Below, piece by piece: positions 45,604 through 57,000 of a stretch of DNA of 64,000 nucleotides. The stretch lies in assembly GCF_024600715.1 (NCBI RefSeq), contig NZ_CP102332.1, positions 2,418,001 through 2,482,000 of the forward strand. The letters run 5' to 3'. Numbering within the stretch: the first letter of the stretch is position 1; each line of letters begins with the position of its first letter. The position numbers and the translations under genes are program-made. This stretch comes from Streptomyces changanensis. Its GTDB lineage: Bacteria; Actinomycetota; Actinomycetes; Streptomycetales; Streptomycetaceae. Below the pieces are notes generated by a model. It saw only the letters and a list, made by a program, of their open reading frames with translations, was not told the DNA's origin and did no database searches.

Positions 45604-47909
45604 TCACGGGGTGGAGGGGACCACCGCGGACTGGGGGCGGATCGGGAGGCGGTTGACCGGGCGGCCGGTGGCGGCGCGGACGGCGGAGGCGATGGCCGCC
45701 GGGGACGTCACGACGGGCACCGCGCTCGCGGCCTTCGCGCCGAAGGGCGCGACCACGTCGCGTTCCTCGACCAGTCTGACGATGTGGATGTCCGGGGTGT
45801 CGAGGGCCGTGGGGAGGGCGTACCCCGTCAGGTCGGGGTGGCGGACCAGGCCGCGCGGGGTGCGGAGGTTCTCGGTGAGGGCCGCGCCGAGGCCCTGGGT
45901 CACGCCGGCCTCGATGCGGGTGGCGAGCTGGGCCGGGTTGAGGACGCGGCCCACGTCCTGCGCGACGGCCAGCTCGACGACGCGGACGGAGCCCAGCTCC
46001 ACGTCGACGTCGACGACCGCGCGGATCGCGCAGAACGCCAGGCCGACGAACGCGTCGCCCTGCCCCGCCTCGTCGAGCGGTTCCGTCGGGTGGGGGCGGC
46101 ACTGGGCGGTGGCCCACAGTTCCTTGCCCTCCAGCGCCTCGGCGACGGTCGTCGACAGGACGCCGTCATACGACGTGATCTTGCCGTCGGCGATCTGGAG
46201 GAGCTCCGTCGACATGCCGAACTTGTGGGCGAGGGGCTGGAGCAGCTGGGTGCGGACCATCTTGGCGGCCCGTTCCACCGCCCCGGCGGAGACCCACGTG
46301 TGCCGGCCGTGCGTGGCGGGGCCCGCCGGGGGCTGGTCGGTGTCCACGGGCGCCACCTGGACGTCCTCCACACCCAGGACGTCCTGGACGACCTGGCGGG
46401 CGAGGGTCGTGAAGCCCTGGCCGGTCTCGACCGCCGCGCACAGGACCGTCGCCACACCGCCCTGGACCTTGACGGTCGCGGTGGAGACCTCGTCGGTGCC
46501 CTCGGCGCCCAGCATGTGCACCATGCCGAGGGCGTAGCCGACGCCGCGCCGGACCGCGCTGGGTTCGCCGGCGCCCTCGGGGCCGCCGGGCAGGAGCCAG
46601 TCCTCCTCGGCGGTGTCCATGGGCAGCGGCGGCAGCGGGTGTTCCCGTACGGCTTCGAGGAGTTCGGCGACGGGCGCCGGGCAGGTGACGGTCTGGCCGG
46701 TGGGCAGGAGGTCGCCGGTGGCGAGGACGTTGCGCAGGCGCAGTTCCGCCGGGTCGAGGCCCAGTTTCGCCGCGAGCTTGTCCATCTGGCCCTCGTACGC
46801 CGCGCACACCTGCAGGGCGCCCTCGCCGCGCACGTGGCCGGAGGGCGGGTTGTTCGTCCGGACGACCCAGCCCTCGACGAAGGCGTGCGGCACGACGTAC
46901 GGGCCGCAGGCGAAGGCGACGGCCGCCGCGAGCGTCTCGGACGACGCGTCCGCGTAGGCGCCGCCGTCGAGGAGGATCTGCGCCTCCACCTTCACCAGCC
47001 GGCCGTCCGCGTCCGCGTGGTGGCGGTAGCGCAGCAGGGTGGGGTGGCGGTGGGCGTGGCCGAGGAACGACTCCTCGCGGGTCGCGGCCAGCTTCACCGG
47101 CGCGCCCGTGCGCAGGGCCAGCAGGCCGAGCGGGATCTGGAAGCCGGGGTCCTCGCGGTCGCCGGTCGCGCCGGGGACGCCCGTGACGACGAGCTTCACC
47201 CGGTCCGGCGGCAGGCCGAAGCAGGCGGCGGCCAGGTCGCGGTCGGTGTGGGGGTCGGTGGAGGCGGTGTAGATCTCCACGCCGCCGTCCGGGCGGGGCA
47301 CGGCGAGGCCCGCCTCGGCGCCGATGGGCGCCGGGTCCTGCCGGCCGATGCGGTACAGGCCCTCCACGATCACCTCGCCCGTCACGTCCGGGTCGCCGTA
47401 GCGGAGCGGGATGTGCCGGATGAGGTTGCCGTCGGGGTGCAGGGGCGGCGCGGAGAACGCCTGCTCGGGGTCGGTGACCGGGTCGAGCACCTCGTAGTCG
47501 ACGATGATCGCCGCGGCGGCCAGGCGGGCGGTGTCCGGGTGGTCGGCGGCGACGGCCGCGATGGCCTCCCCGTGGTGGCGGACGAGGTCGGCGGCGAAGA
47601 CGGGGCGGTCGGCGACGGTCCGCCCGTACGCGGCGTCGCCGGGCACGTCCGCGTGGGTGACGACGGCGCGCACGCCGGGCATCGCCGCGGCGGCGGACGT
47701 GTCGATCGACCGGATGCGCGCGTGGGCGTGCGGGGAGCGGAGGATCGCCGCCCACAGCAGGCCCTCGGCCCACAGGTCCGCGGCGTACGGGAAGGTGCCC
47801 TCCGTCTTGGCGCGGGCGTCGGCCGGCGTCAGGGACGTGCCGAGGCCCTGGCGGGGCTGCTCCTGCGGGGGGGCCTCGACCGCCGGGATGGCGGTGGCCG
47901 CGTCGTTGC

Positions 47910-47913
<4 letters not shown>
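45604..47913 (-). CDS. Molybdopterin-binding subunit of a xanthine dehydrogenase-type enzyme
   Basis: 769 aa, the large catalytic chain. The aldehyde oxidase/xanthine dehydrogenase domains run GTSLTPADARAKTEGTFPYAADLW (domain I), then the Moco-binding part with ILLDGGAYADASSETLAAAVAFACGPY, NNPPSGHVRGEGALQVCAAYEGQMD and TWVSAGAVERAAK, and a C-terminal VVPFGAKAASAVP-like loop with the catalytic Glu region near APFGAK. It oxidises purines or aromatic N-heterocycles. GTG at 47913 has GGAGG 6 nt upstream and overlaps the upstream subunit by 4 nt. Substrate unknown. Confidence 0.9.
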
Positions 47914-49912
<1,999 letters not shown>

Positions 49913-49916
<4 letters not shown>

Positions 49917-50806
49917 GACAGCGCCCTCCCCAGTGCTCGTCGGGCCAGCACGGAGACCGTGCGGCGCAGTTGCAGTACGGCGGGCGGCAGCGGGGGCGGC
50001 TCCTCGCCGTCGGCGGCCGGCGGCTGGTCCGGGACGCACGCGGCCGCGACGTACTCGCCGAACGCCACCAGGGCCTCCGGCGTCAGCCCCCGCTCGCCGT
50101 CCCAGTCGACGAGCGAGGCGATCCAGTGCTCGGCCTCCAGCGGACGCAGCGGCATCGGGGCGATCGCGCCGACCGCGCAGCGCACCGCGCGGCGCGCCGG
50201 GTCGAGGACGACCGCCACCGAGGCGAGGGCGCGGCCGGGGCCCGTCCGCCCGGTCGCCTTGAGGAACACCTGCGGGGCGTGCAGCAGCGGGACCCGGACG
50301 AAGGCGACGAGCTCACCGGGCTGGAGCATCTCGCGCCCGGCGAGGAGGTGCGAGACGGGGATCTCGCGGCCGCCGGCGGGGCCCGCGACGACGAGGTCGG
50401 CCTCCAGGGCGGCCAGGACGGGCAGGGAGTCGCCGGTCGGCGCGGCGGTGACGACGTTGCCGCCGAGGGTGCCCGCGTTGCGGATCTGCGGCGGTCCGGC
50501 CGCGCGGGCGGCGGCGGCCAGGGCGGGGATGAGCGCGGCGAAGTCGGGGCGGCCCATGCGGGCGTGGGTCAGGCCGGCGCCGAGCAGGGCGTGACCGTCC
50601 TGGTATTGCCAGCCGCGCAGCTCGTTGATGCGGCCGAGGCCGACGAGGCCGGCGGGGCGCAGCTGCCCCTTGTTGACGGCGGCCATCAGGTCGGTGCCGC
50701 CGGCGACGGGCACGGCGGCGGGCATGGCGGTGAGTGCCGCCACGGCCTCGTCGAGCGAGGCCGGCAGCGTGACGGAGTGCGCCGTCCGCGGTGCGTGCGT
50801 GGTCAA
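49913..50806 (-). CDS. FAD-binding subunit of the xanthine dehydrogenase-type enzyme
   Basis: 297 aa. FAD-binding fold: LDEAVAALTAMPAAVPVAGGTDLMAAVNKGQLRPAGLVGL, then GAGLTHARMGRP and ARAAGPPQIRNAGTLGGNVVTAAPTGDSLPVLAAL, which carry the flavin-binding GGTDL and TLGGN motifs. It transfers electrons between the iron-sulfur clusters and NAD. The TTG at 50804-50806 (LTTHAPRTAHSV) has GAAGGGG at good distance; GTG at 50878 is the alternative. First of three overlapping genes. The upstream gap 50807-51317 has no gene; a hairpin candidate lies at 51182-51235. Confidence 0.88.
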
Positions 50807-51181
50807 CCCAGCTGCCCCTTCCCGGTGTCCCGGCTGTCCCGGCTGTCCCGCCTGTGTTGCCGTACCGTACGTGCTCACGGCCCGGACGTGGAAACTGTGG
50901 CACATCTTCGGGGACGACCGGCGCGAGGGTCCACGAAGGACGGATCCGCCCCCGACCTCCCGTGAACTCCCGGGACCGTGCGGATGGCCCGATTTGGCCG
51001 CTTTGTCGGCGCAGGGGGCAGGCGGTCCCCCAACCCCCGCGTACGGATGGCTCCTGAGGGGCCTTCACCGGTCCGGTGGTGGGCACCGCGGAATGGTTGC
51101 GCCGCCGGGCTGGGCGCCTCAGGTCGGCCGTGCCGCCCCTGCGGTGGTGGGTGCGGCGGGGCCGGGCGGGCTCACCTCCTC

Positions 51182-51235
51182 GGGGTCGGCGGGCTCGGGT
51201 CCCGGCCGGGGCACCCGCGCTTCTCCGCCGACCCC
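51182..51235 (-). terminator. Candidate terminator of the hexosaminidase gene
   Basis: GGGGTCGGCGG at 51182-51192 pairs perfectly with CCGCCGACCCC at 51225-51235 across a 32-nt loop, about 83 bp beyond the GH20 stop. The long loop lowers confidence. Confidence 0.5.
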
Positions 51236-51317
51236 TGCGGGGGCGAACCCACCCGGCCCCGCCTCCCGTCCCCGGACACGTGCGGGTCGCGCCGTGGCGG
51301 GCGACCCGGCTCACGGC

Positions 51318-53024
51318 TCACACGTCCGGGGGCGCGCCCTCGATCGGGCGTCCGAGCACCCCGGGGCGCCGCTGCCAGGGGGCCGGTCCCCCGGGCGGGC
51401 GGTACGCGACCCCGAGTGCGTCGAGGCGCCGGTAGTGGGTGGTCATGCGCCGTGCGAAGTCGGGGAAGTCGCGGTCGGCGGGCGCGGGGAGGGTCGTCGA
51501 CCAGACGGCCTCGGCGAAGGCGGCGAGCCGGGGGAAGGTCTGGTAGTCGACGCGGGAACGGCTGTCCAGCACCTCGGTCCAGACGTTGGCCTGCGCGCCG
51601 AGGACGTGCGCGGCCGCGTCGGCGGGCAGGCCGGGCGGCAGCGGGTCGAAGCGGTACACGTCCTCCAGGGTGCGCACGTAGCCGATGGGCACGGGCTCGT
51701 CGGGGCCGCCGTCCTGGCGGTGGTCCAGGTACACGTGCTGCTCGGGGCACATGACGACGTCGTGGCCGGCCCGCGCGGCGGCCACCCCGCCCGCGTACCC
51801 GCGCCAGGAGGAGACGGCGGCGCCGGGTGAAGGAAGGACCGCGGGCGGCGCGGGCGGGGCGGTGGCGGGAGACGGGCGGGCCGGGCCGCCCTCCAGGATC
51901 TCGTCCCAGCCGATGAGGCGCCGGCCGCGGTCGGCGAGCCAGCGGTCGAAGTGGCGGACGAACCACGCCTGGAGGCCGTCCTCGTCGCCCACGCCGAGCT
52001 CCCTGATGCGGGCCTGGGCGGTGGCGGACGCCCGCCACTGCCCCTTGGGGCACTCGTCGCCGCCGATGTGGACGAACGGCGAGGTGGTGGCCGGGAAGAT
52101 GTCGAGGACCTCCTCCAGCACGCCCTCGTAGAAGCGGAGGGTCTCCTCGGTGGGGGCGAGGACGTGGGGGCTGATCCCCCAGGTGTCCCAGACGCCGAGC
52201 GCCGCGGTGTCGACGACGTCGGTGTTGCCGAGGTGCGGGTAGGCGGCGATGGCGGCCTGCGAGTGACCGGGCAGGTCGATCTCGGGGACGACGCGGATGT
52301 GCCGGTCGGCGGCGTACGCGACGATCTCGCGGAGGTCGTCCTGCGTGTAGAACCCGCCGTGCGGGGTGTCGTCCCACAGGGGTGAGGCGCGGTGCCCGCG
52401 CTTCGTGCGGGGCCGCCAGGCGCCGACCTCGGTGAGGCGGGGGTGGCGGCGGATTTCGACGCGCCAGCCCTGGTCGTCGGTGAGGTGCAGGTGGAGGACG
52501 TTGAGCTTGTGCGCGGCGAGCAGGTCGAGCTGGCGCAGCACGTCGTCCTTGGGCAGGAAGTGCCGGGCCACGTCGAGGAGGAGCCCGCGCCAGGCGAAGC
52601 GCGGGCGGTCCTCGATCCGGGTGGCGGCGAGGCGGGGGGCGGTACCGGGGCGGACGGGGGCGCGGCGGAAGGCGTCGGGCCCGAGGAGCTGGCGGAGGGT
52701 CTGGGCGCCCCAGAAGACGCCGGCCGCGTCGCCGCCCGCGATGTCGACGGCCCCGTCGGCCGTGGTGGTGAGTCGGTACGCCTCGGGGCCGAGGCCCGGG
52801 TCGAGCCGGAGGGCCATGACGCCGCCCGGTCCGGTGCCGTGGGGTGCGGTGCCGCCGGGTGCGGGGGGCAGCGGGAGGCCGAAGGCGGCACCGAGCGTCG
52901 TGCGCAGCCAGCGCTCCGCGGTCCCGGTACCCGGGGCGGCGGCGAGCACGGTGGAGGCGTCGAGCACGACCCCGGCGCGGTCCGGGCGGTGGACGTGGGA
53001 GGCGGGTGCCGGAACGAGGTCCAT
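51318..53024 (-). CDS. Beta-N-acetylhexosaminidase (GH20)
   Basis: 568 aa. The N-terminal GH20b-type domain reaches to about residue 125. The TIM-barrel has WRGLLLDVARHFLPKDDVLRQLDLLAAHKLNVLHLHLTDDQGWR and HIRVVPEIDLPGHSQAA, with catalytic Asp323-Glu324 in HIGGDECPKGQW; the C-terminal part has ANVWTEVLDSRSRVDYQTFPRLAAFAEAVW. It removes terminal GlcNAc/GalNAc, for example from chitin oligosaccharides or peptidoglycan. No signal peptide is seen, so it is probably cytoplasmic. The ATG at 53024 follows a GTG in the same frame. A dyad operator lies just upstream. Confidence 0.95.
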   Translation of the reverse strand: MDLVPAPASHVHRPDRAGVVLDASTVLAAAPGTGTAERWLRTTLGAAFGLPLPPAPGGTAPHGTGPGGVMALRLDPGLGPEAYRLTTTADGAVDIAGGDAAGVFWGAQTLRQLLGPDAFRRAPVRPGTAPRLAATRIEDRPRFAWRGLLLDVARHFLPKDDVLRQLDLLAAHKLNVLHLHLTDDQGWRVEIRRHPRLTEVGAWRPRTKRGHRASPLWDDTPHGGFYTQDDLREIVAYAADRHIRVVPEIDLPGHSQAAIAAYPHLGNTDVVDTAALGVWDTWGISPHVLAPTEETLRFYEGVLEEVLDIFPATTSPFVHIGGDECPKGQWRASATAQARIRELGVGDEDGLQAWFVRHFDRWLADRGRRLIGWDEILEGGPARPSPATAPPAPPAVLPSPGAAVSSWRGYAGGVAAARAGHDVVMCPEQHVYLDHRQDGGPDEPVPIGYVRTLEDVYRFDPLPPGLPADAAAHVLGAQANVWTEVLDSRSRVDYQTFPRLAAFAEAVWSTTLPAPADRDFPDFARRMTTHYRRLDALGVAYRPPGGPAPWQRRPGVLGRPIEGAPPDV

Positions 53025-53048
53025 CACGTCGACTCGACCCTCCAGGGC

Positions 53049-53065
53049 GTTGCACCCCGTGCAAC
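53049..53065. promoter_or_regulatory. Candidate operator of the hexosaminidase gene
   Basis: GTTGCACCCCGTGCAAC is a perfect inverted repeat of GTTGCA around CCCCG, 24 bp before the GH20 ATG. It does not match the DasR consensus. LacI-type sugar regulators bind comparable palindromes, so a LacI-like factor is the most likely; none is encoded nearby. Confidence 0.5.
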
Positions 53066-53140
53066 GGACGTTTCGTAGCGGACGACCGCGAGGAGCCTAG
53101 GGCGGGCCGCCGCCGACCGACAAGGCCCCGGGAACGGCGC

Positions 53141-53196
53141 AGGGCCCCCGGGAGGGGCGCGCACGCGTGGTGCGCCGCCGCCCTCCCGGGGGCCCT
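53141..53196. terminator. Long hairpin between GH20 and DUF3039 genes
   Basis: AGGGCCCCCGGGAGGG at 53141-53156 and its perfect 16-bp complement at 53181-53196, loop 24 nt with an inner GCGC/GCGC. It would terminate the DUF3039/YqgE unit on the minus strand. Downstream at 53321-53355 and 53365-53399 lies an identical 35-bp direct repeat; no gene is present in 53025-53429. Confidence 0.75.
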
Positions 53197-53429
53197 GCAC
53201 GGTTCCTGGCGGTGGCCCGAGACCCGGGGACCGTGAGCCCCGCGCCGTGACCCCGCGGCCCATCGGTCCTCAGGTCAGGGCCGAGGTCCGTGGCCGGAAC
53301 CTGCGCTCGTGAGCCGGGGGGCCGTGAGCCCGTGGCTGCCGGACGATGGCCCGTGAGGCCGTGGGCCGTGAGCCCGTGGCTGCCGGACGATGGCCCGTGG
53401 CCCTTGACTCGCGGGCCATGGCCGGTGGA

Positions 53430-53723
53430 CTACTGCTTGTCCTTGCCGCCCTTGCCCTTGTCCTTGTCGCCACCCGCGCCCATGGATTCGTAGATCTCCT
53501 TGCACATGGGACAGACGGGGTACTTCTTCGGGTCCCGGCCCGGTACCCACACCTTGCCGCAGAGCGCCACGACGGGAGTGCCGTCGAGGGCACTCGCCAT
53601 GATCTTGTCCTTCTGGACGTAGTGGGCGTAGCGCTCGTGGTCGCCGTCACCGTGCGACACCTGTGGCGTCGGCTCTACGAGGGTCCCCGTACCTGCCCCG
53701 CGCTCGGGCTCGAGAGTGCTCAT
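53430..53723 (-). CDS. DUF3039 family protein
   Basis: 97 aa. The core HYVQKDKIMASALDGTPVVALCGKVWVPGRDPKKYPVCPMCKEIYESM has CGK and CPMC that would coordinate a zinc ion. The C-terminal tail is a lysine/glycine run (GGDKDKGKGGKDKQ). The start is ATG at 53723 (MSTLEPERG). It is a single-copy actinobacterial protein of unknown function, following yqgE on the minus strand with 30 bp between them, so probably cotranscribed. Confidence 0.9.
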   Translation of the reverse strand: MSTLEPERGAGTGTLVEPTPQVSHGDGDHERYAHYVQKDKIMASALDGTPVVALCGKVWVPGRDPKKYPVCPMCKEIYESMGAGGDKDKGKGGKDKQ

Positions 53724-53753
53724 AACAGCCAAGGGTACTCACCCGGCACGGCT

Positions 53754-54314
53754 TCAGTTCAGGGTCGGGTCGTCCGGGTACGTCGCGATCATGGCGAGTT
53801 CGCTGCGCTGGCGGCGCAGGACGGCACGCCACAGGCCCTCGGGGTGCGGGGAGGACACGTCACCCGGTTCGGACTCGACCACGAACCAGGCACCGTCGCC
53901 CAGTTCCTCCTCCAGCTGGCCGGGGCCCCACCCCGCGTACCCGGCGAAGATCCGCAGGGAGCCGAGCGCCGGCCCGAGCAGTTCGGGCGGGGTCTCCAGG
54001 TCGACCAGGCCGATCGCCCCGTGGACGCGGCGCCAGCCGAGCGGGCCCTCGTCGCCGGGGATCACGGCGAGGCCGAGCGCCGCGTCGAGCGAGACGGGGC
54101 CGCCCTGGAAGACCACGCCGGGCTCGCCGGCGAGCGCCGCCCAGGGCTCCAGGACGTCGCCGACGCCGACCGGTGTGGGGCGGTTGAGGACCACGCCGAG
54201 GGACCCCTCGTCGTCGTGGTCGAGCAGCAGCACCACCGCGCGGTCGAAGTTCGGGTCGGACAGCGCGGGGGTGGCGACGAGCAGCCGCCCTGCGAGCGAG
54301 GACACCTCGGTCAT
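53754..54314 (-). CDS. yqgE: YqgE/AlgH family protein
   Basis: 186 aa, full length. Family blocks are GRLLVATPALSDPNFDRAVVLLLDHDDEGSLGVVLNRPT, FQGGPVSLDAALGLAV and LRIFAGYAGWGPGQLEEELGDGAWFVVES. The ATG at 54314 (MTEVSSLAG) is used; ATG at 54323 (MSGMTEV) is also possible. The function is not known for certain; AlgH-type proteins were linked to redox or regulatory roles in pseudomonads. Divergent from murA, with about 300 bp between. Confidence 0.92.
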   Translation of the reverse strand: MTEVSSLAGRLLVATPALSDPNFDRAVVLLLDHDDEGSLGVVLNRPTPVGVGDVLEPWAALAGEPGVVFQGGPVSLDAALGLAVIPGDEGPLGWRRVHGAIGLVDLETPPELLGPALGSLRIFAGYAGWGPGQLEEELGDGAWFVVESEPGDVSSPHPEGLWRAVLRRQRSELAMIATYPDDPTLN

Positions 54315-54620
54315 GCCAGACATGATCCCGCATGCCGGGCCCGCGCGGAGGGCGGGCGGGCCGGTCGGCCGAAGGGCGCGCCGCACGGGGCGCCTGCCGG
54401 AGCCCCGACACGGGCCGTGCGCGCGCCCCGGCACGCAAACGGACGGTGACCCTCCGCAAGGTCCGGAGGACACAGGGTGTTGTGGCGAATTCATTACACG
54501 CTCCCCCGCTCCCCACCCTTACGGGGCATGGGTGGAAGCGCCTTACCCTTTTCCCTTGGCCCTTGCCCGAACCACCCCCGCGGTCCGCCCGGGGGCACCC
54601 CCGACCGGAACGCGAGATAC

Positions 54621-55961
54621 ATGACCGGCACCGACGATGTACTGCTTGTCCACGGCGGAACCCCGCTGGAGGGCGAGATCCGCGTCCGCGGCGCGAAGAA
54701 CCTCGTGCCCAAGGCGATGGTCGCCGCACTGCTCGGCAGCGGGCCGAGCCGGCTGCGCAACGTGCCCGACATCCGTGACGTCCGGGTCGTCCGCGGTCTG
54801 CTCCAGCTCCACGGCGTGACCGTGCGCCCCGGTGAGGAGCCGGGCGAGCTGGTGATGGACCCGACGCACGTCGAGTCCGCGAACGTCGCCGACATCGACG
54901 CCCACGCGGGTTCCTCCCGCATCCCGATCCTCTTCTGCGGCCCGCTGCTGCACCGGCTCGGCCACGCCTTCATCCCGGGCCTGGGCGGCTGCGACATCGG
55001 CGGACGGCCGATCGACTTCCACTTCGAGGTGCTCCGGCAGTTCGGCGCGAAGATCGAGAAGCGCGACGACGGCCAGTACCTGGAGGCGCCCCGGCGGCTG
55101 CGCGGCACGAAGATCCGGCTGCCGTACCCGTCGGTCGGCGCGACCGAGCAGGTGCTGCTGACGGCGGTCCTCGCGGAGGGTGTGACGGAGCTCTCCAACG
55201 CGGCCGTCGAGCCCGAGATCGAGGACCTCATCTGCGTCCTGCAGAAGATGGGCGCCATCATCGCGATGGACACCGACCGGACCATCCGGATCACCGGTGT
55301 CGACAAGCTCGGCGGCTACACGCACCGCGCCCTGTCGGACCGACTGGAGGCGGCGTCGTGGGCGTCCGCGGCGCTGGCGACCGAGGGCGACATCTACGTG
55401 CGCGGCGCGCAGCAGCGCTCGATGATGACCTTCCTCAACACCTACCGCAAGGTGGGCGGCGCCTTCGAGATCGGAGACGAGGGCATCCGCTTCTGGCACC
55501 CGGGCGGCCGGCTGAAGTCCATCGCGCTGGAGACGGACGTGCACCCCGGCTTCCAGACGGACTGGCAGCAGCCGCTGGTGGTCGCCCTGACGCAGGCCAC
55601 GGGCCTGTCGATCGTCCACGAGACGGTGTACGAGTCGCGGCTGGGCTTCACCTCCGCGCTCAACCAGATGGGCGCCCACATCCAGCTGTACCGCGAGTGC
55701 CTGGGCAGCTCCGACTGCCGCTTCGGCCAGCGCAACTTCCTGCACTCCGCGGTCGTCTCGGGCCCCACGAAGCTCCAGGGCGCCGATCTGGTCATCCCGG
55801 ACCTGCGCGGCGGCTTCTCGTACCTGATCGCCGCCCTGGCGGCGCAGGGCACGTCCCGGGTGCACGGTATCGAGCTGATCAACCGCGGCTACGAGAACTT
55901 CATGCAGAAGTTGGTCGAGCTGGGCGCGAAGGTCGAACTCCCGGGCGCCACCACCGTCTGA
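54621..55961 (+). CDS. murA: UDP-N-acetylglucosamine 1-carboxyvinyltransferase
   Basis: 446 aa, the first committed enzyme of peptidoglycan synthesis: it transfers enolpyruvate from PEP to UDP-GlcNAc and is the target of fosfomycin. Conserved GAKNLVPKAM lies near residue 24, and the active-site Cys124 in GLGGCDIGGRP is the fosfomycin-sensitive residue. Also present are LPYPSVGATEQVLL and FMTDWQQPL-like FQTDWQQPLVVALTQA. The ATG at 54621 follows a weak GGAAC...GAGA region. The last 60 nt of the gene recur twice downstream. Confidence 0.95.
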   Translation: MTGTDDVLLVHGGTPLEGEIRVRGAKNLVPKAMVAALLGSGPSRLRNVPDIRDVRVVRGLLQLHGVTVRPGEEPGELVMDPTHVESANVADIDAHAGSSRIPILFCGPLLHRLGHAFIPGLGGCDIGGRPIDFHFEVLRQFGAKIEKRDDGQYLEAPRRLRGTKIRLPYPSVGATEQVLLTAVLAEGVTELSNAAVEPEIEDLICVLQKMGAIIAMDTDRTIRITGVDKLGGYTHRALSDRLEAASWASAALATEGDIYVRGAQQRSMMTFLNTYRKVGGAFEIGDEGIRFWHPGGRLKSIALETDVHPGFQTDWQQPLVVALTQATGLSIVHETVYESRLGFTSALNQMGAHIQLYRECLGSSDCRFGQRNFLHSAVVSGPTKLQGADLVIPDLRGGFSYLIAALAAQGTSRVHGIELINRGYENFMQKLVELGAKVELPGATTV

Positions 55962-56204
55962 CCGGCCACCCCCAGGGCCCCCGGCCGGGGGTCCGGGGGG
56001 CGCCCCCCGGGCAGACACAGCATGCAGAAGTTGGTCGAGCTGGGCGCGAAGGTCGAACTCCCGGGCGCCACCACCGTCTGACCGGCCACCCCCAGGGCCC
56101 CCGGCCGGGGGTCCGGGGGGCGTCCCCCGGGCAGACACAGCATGCAGAAGTTGGTCGAGCTGGGCGCGAAGGTCGAACTCCCGGGCGCCACCACCGTCTG
56201 ACCC
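55901..56204 (+). repeat. Tandem 120-bp repeat containing copies of the murA 3' end
   Basis: Copies begin with CATGCAGAAG at 55901, 56021 and 56141. Units one and two are a full 120 bp and the third is partial to about 56203. Each contains the last 19 murA codons and stop (MQKLVELGAKVELPGATTV) followed by an 18-nt stem-rich spacer region. The first copy is the real murA end; the others are exact apart from one C/T difference in the spacer (GCGCCCCCCGG versus GCGTCCCCCGG). The extra copies have an ATG but no ribosome binding site, so expression is unlikely. Confidence 0.95.
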
Positions 56205-56225
56205 GGCGTCACCCCGCACCTGACA

Positions 56226-56258
56226 CGACGGCCCCCCGTGATCCACGGGGGGCCGTCG
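56226..56258 (+). terminator. Terminator of murA, after the repeats
   Basis: CGACGGCCCCCCGTG at 56226-56240 and its perfect complement at 56244-56258 with a 3-nt loop. It follows directly on the third copy of the murA 3' end. Confidence 0.9.
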
Positions 56259-56311
56259 TCGTGGCGGGTGCCGACGACAGGCCCTGGAAGGGGCCGTAGG
56301 CGGGCGAACGG

Positions 56312-56345
56312 AAGGGCGGTCACCCTCTGCAGGGTGACCGCCCTT
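56312..56345 (-). terminator. Terminator of hupA
   Basis: AAGGGCGGTCACCCT and its perfect complement form a 15-bp stem with a 4-nt loop, 19 bp beyond the hupA stop. Confidence 0.9.
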
Positions 56346-56363
56346 TCCACGCGCCTGGGGGCC

Positions 56364-56645
56364 TTACTTGCCCTTCGCGGCTTCCTTGAGCTTCGAGCCC
56401 GCGGAGACCTTCACGCTGTAACCGGCCGGGATGTCGATCGGCTCGCCGGTCTGGGGGTTACGAGCGGTGCGAGCGGCACGGTGGGTGCGCTCGAAGGTCA
56501 GGAAGCCGGGGATGGTGACCTTCTCGTCGCCCTTGGCGACGACCTCACCGATGGTCTCGGCGAGCGCGGCCAGCACGGCGTCGGCGTCCTTGCGGGTCAC
56601 CTCGGCGCGGTCGGCCAGGGCGGCCACCAGCTCACTGCGGTTCAT
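56364..56645 (-). CDS. hupA: Nucleoid-associated protein HU
   Basis: 93 aa, the short form of HU: MNRSELVAALADRAEVTRKDADAVLAALAETIGEVVAKGDEKVTIPGFLTFERTHRAARTARNPQTGEPIDIPAGYSVKVSAGSKLKEAAKGK, with the DNA-inserting arm around RNPQTGEPIDIPAG. HU dimers bend and compact DNA. The lack of the long Lys/Ala C-terminal tail separates it from HupS. Convergent with murA and followed by its terminator; this location is constant in Streptomyces (remembered SCO2950). Confidence 0.97.
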   Translation of the reverse strand: MNRSELVAALADRAEVTRKDADAVLAALAETIGEVVAKGDEKVTIPGFLTFERTHRAARTARNPQTGEPIDIPAGYSVKVSAGSKLKEAAKGK

Positions 56646-56847
56646 GTTGTTACTCCCGTGTTCTTCTTGCCTGTGAGGCGTGAGATCGAAGCCGATGCTG
56701 CCAGGGCCCTAGGACAGTGCTCGGACCCGGGTCTGCCGTCAGACCCTCGCGCCCGAATACGCATCCTGCCCCCACCAGCGGCGGGAAAGCCAATCCGGCA
56801 CCCTCCGGAGTCACACGAAGAGCGCCACTGCCCGGTCCCGGTGACGT

Positions 56848-56874
56848 CCGCGCGGCCGTGCACCGGCCGCGCGG
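56848..56874 (-). terminator. Terminator of the malic enzyme gene
   Basis: CCGCGCGGCCG at 56848-56858 pairs with CGGCCGCGCGG at 56864-56874 around TGCAC, about 127 bp past the malic enzyme stop. The remainder of the 355-bp gap to hupA has no gene; it is the hupA promoter region. Confidence 0.75.
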
Positions 56875-57000
56875 AGACGTCCTGGAGACCTGCCGGCGAC
56901 GAAGCGCCACCCTACGGGCGGGGGCGGACGCCCGCGCTCCGCGACGCGCCGGAGGCGGCACGAGGTGCGTTCCGCCACACCACGCCGCCCGGCGGGGCCG

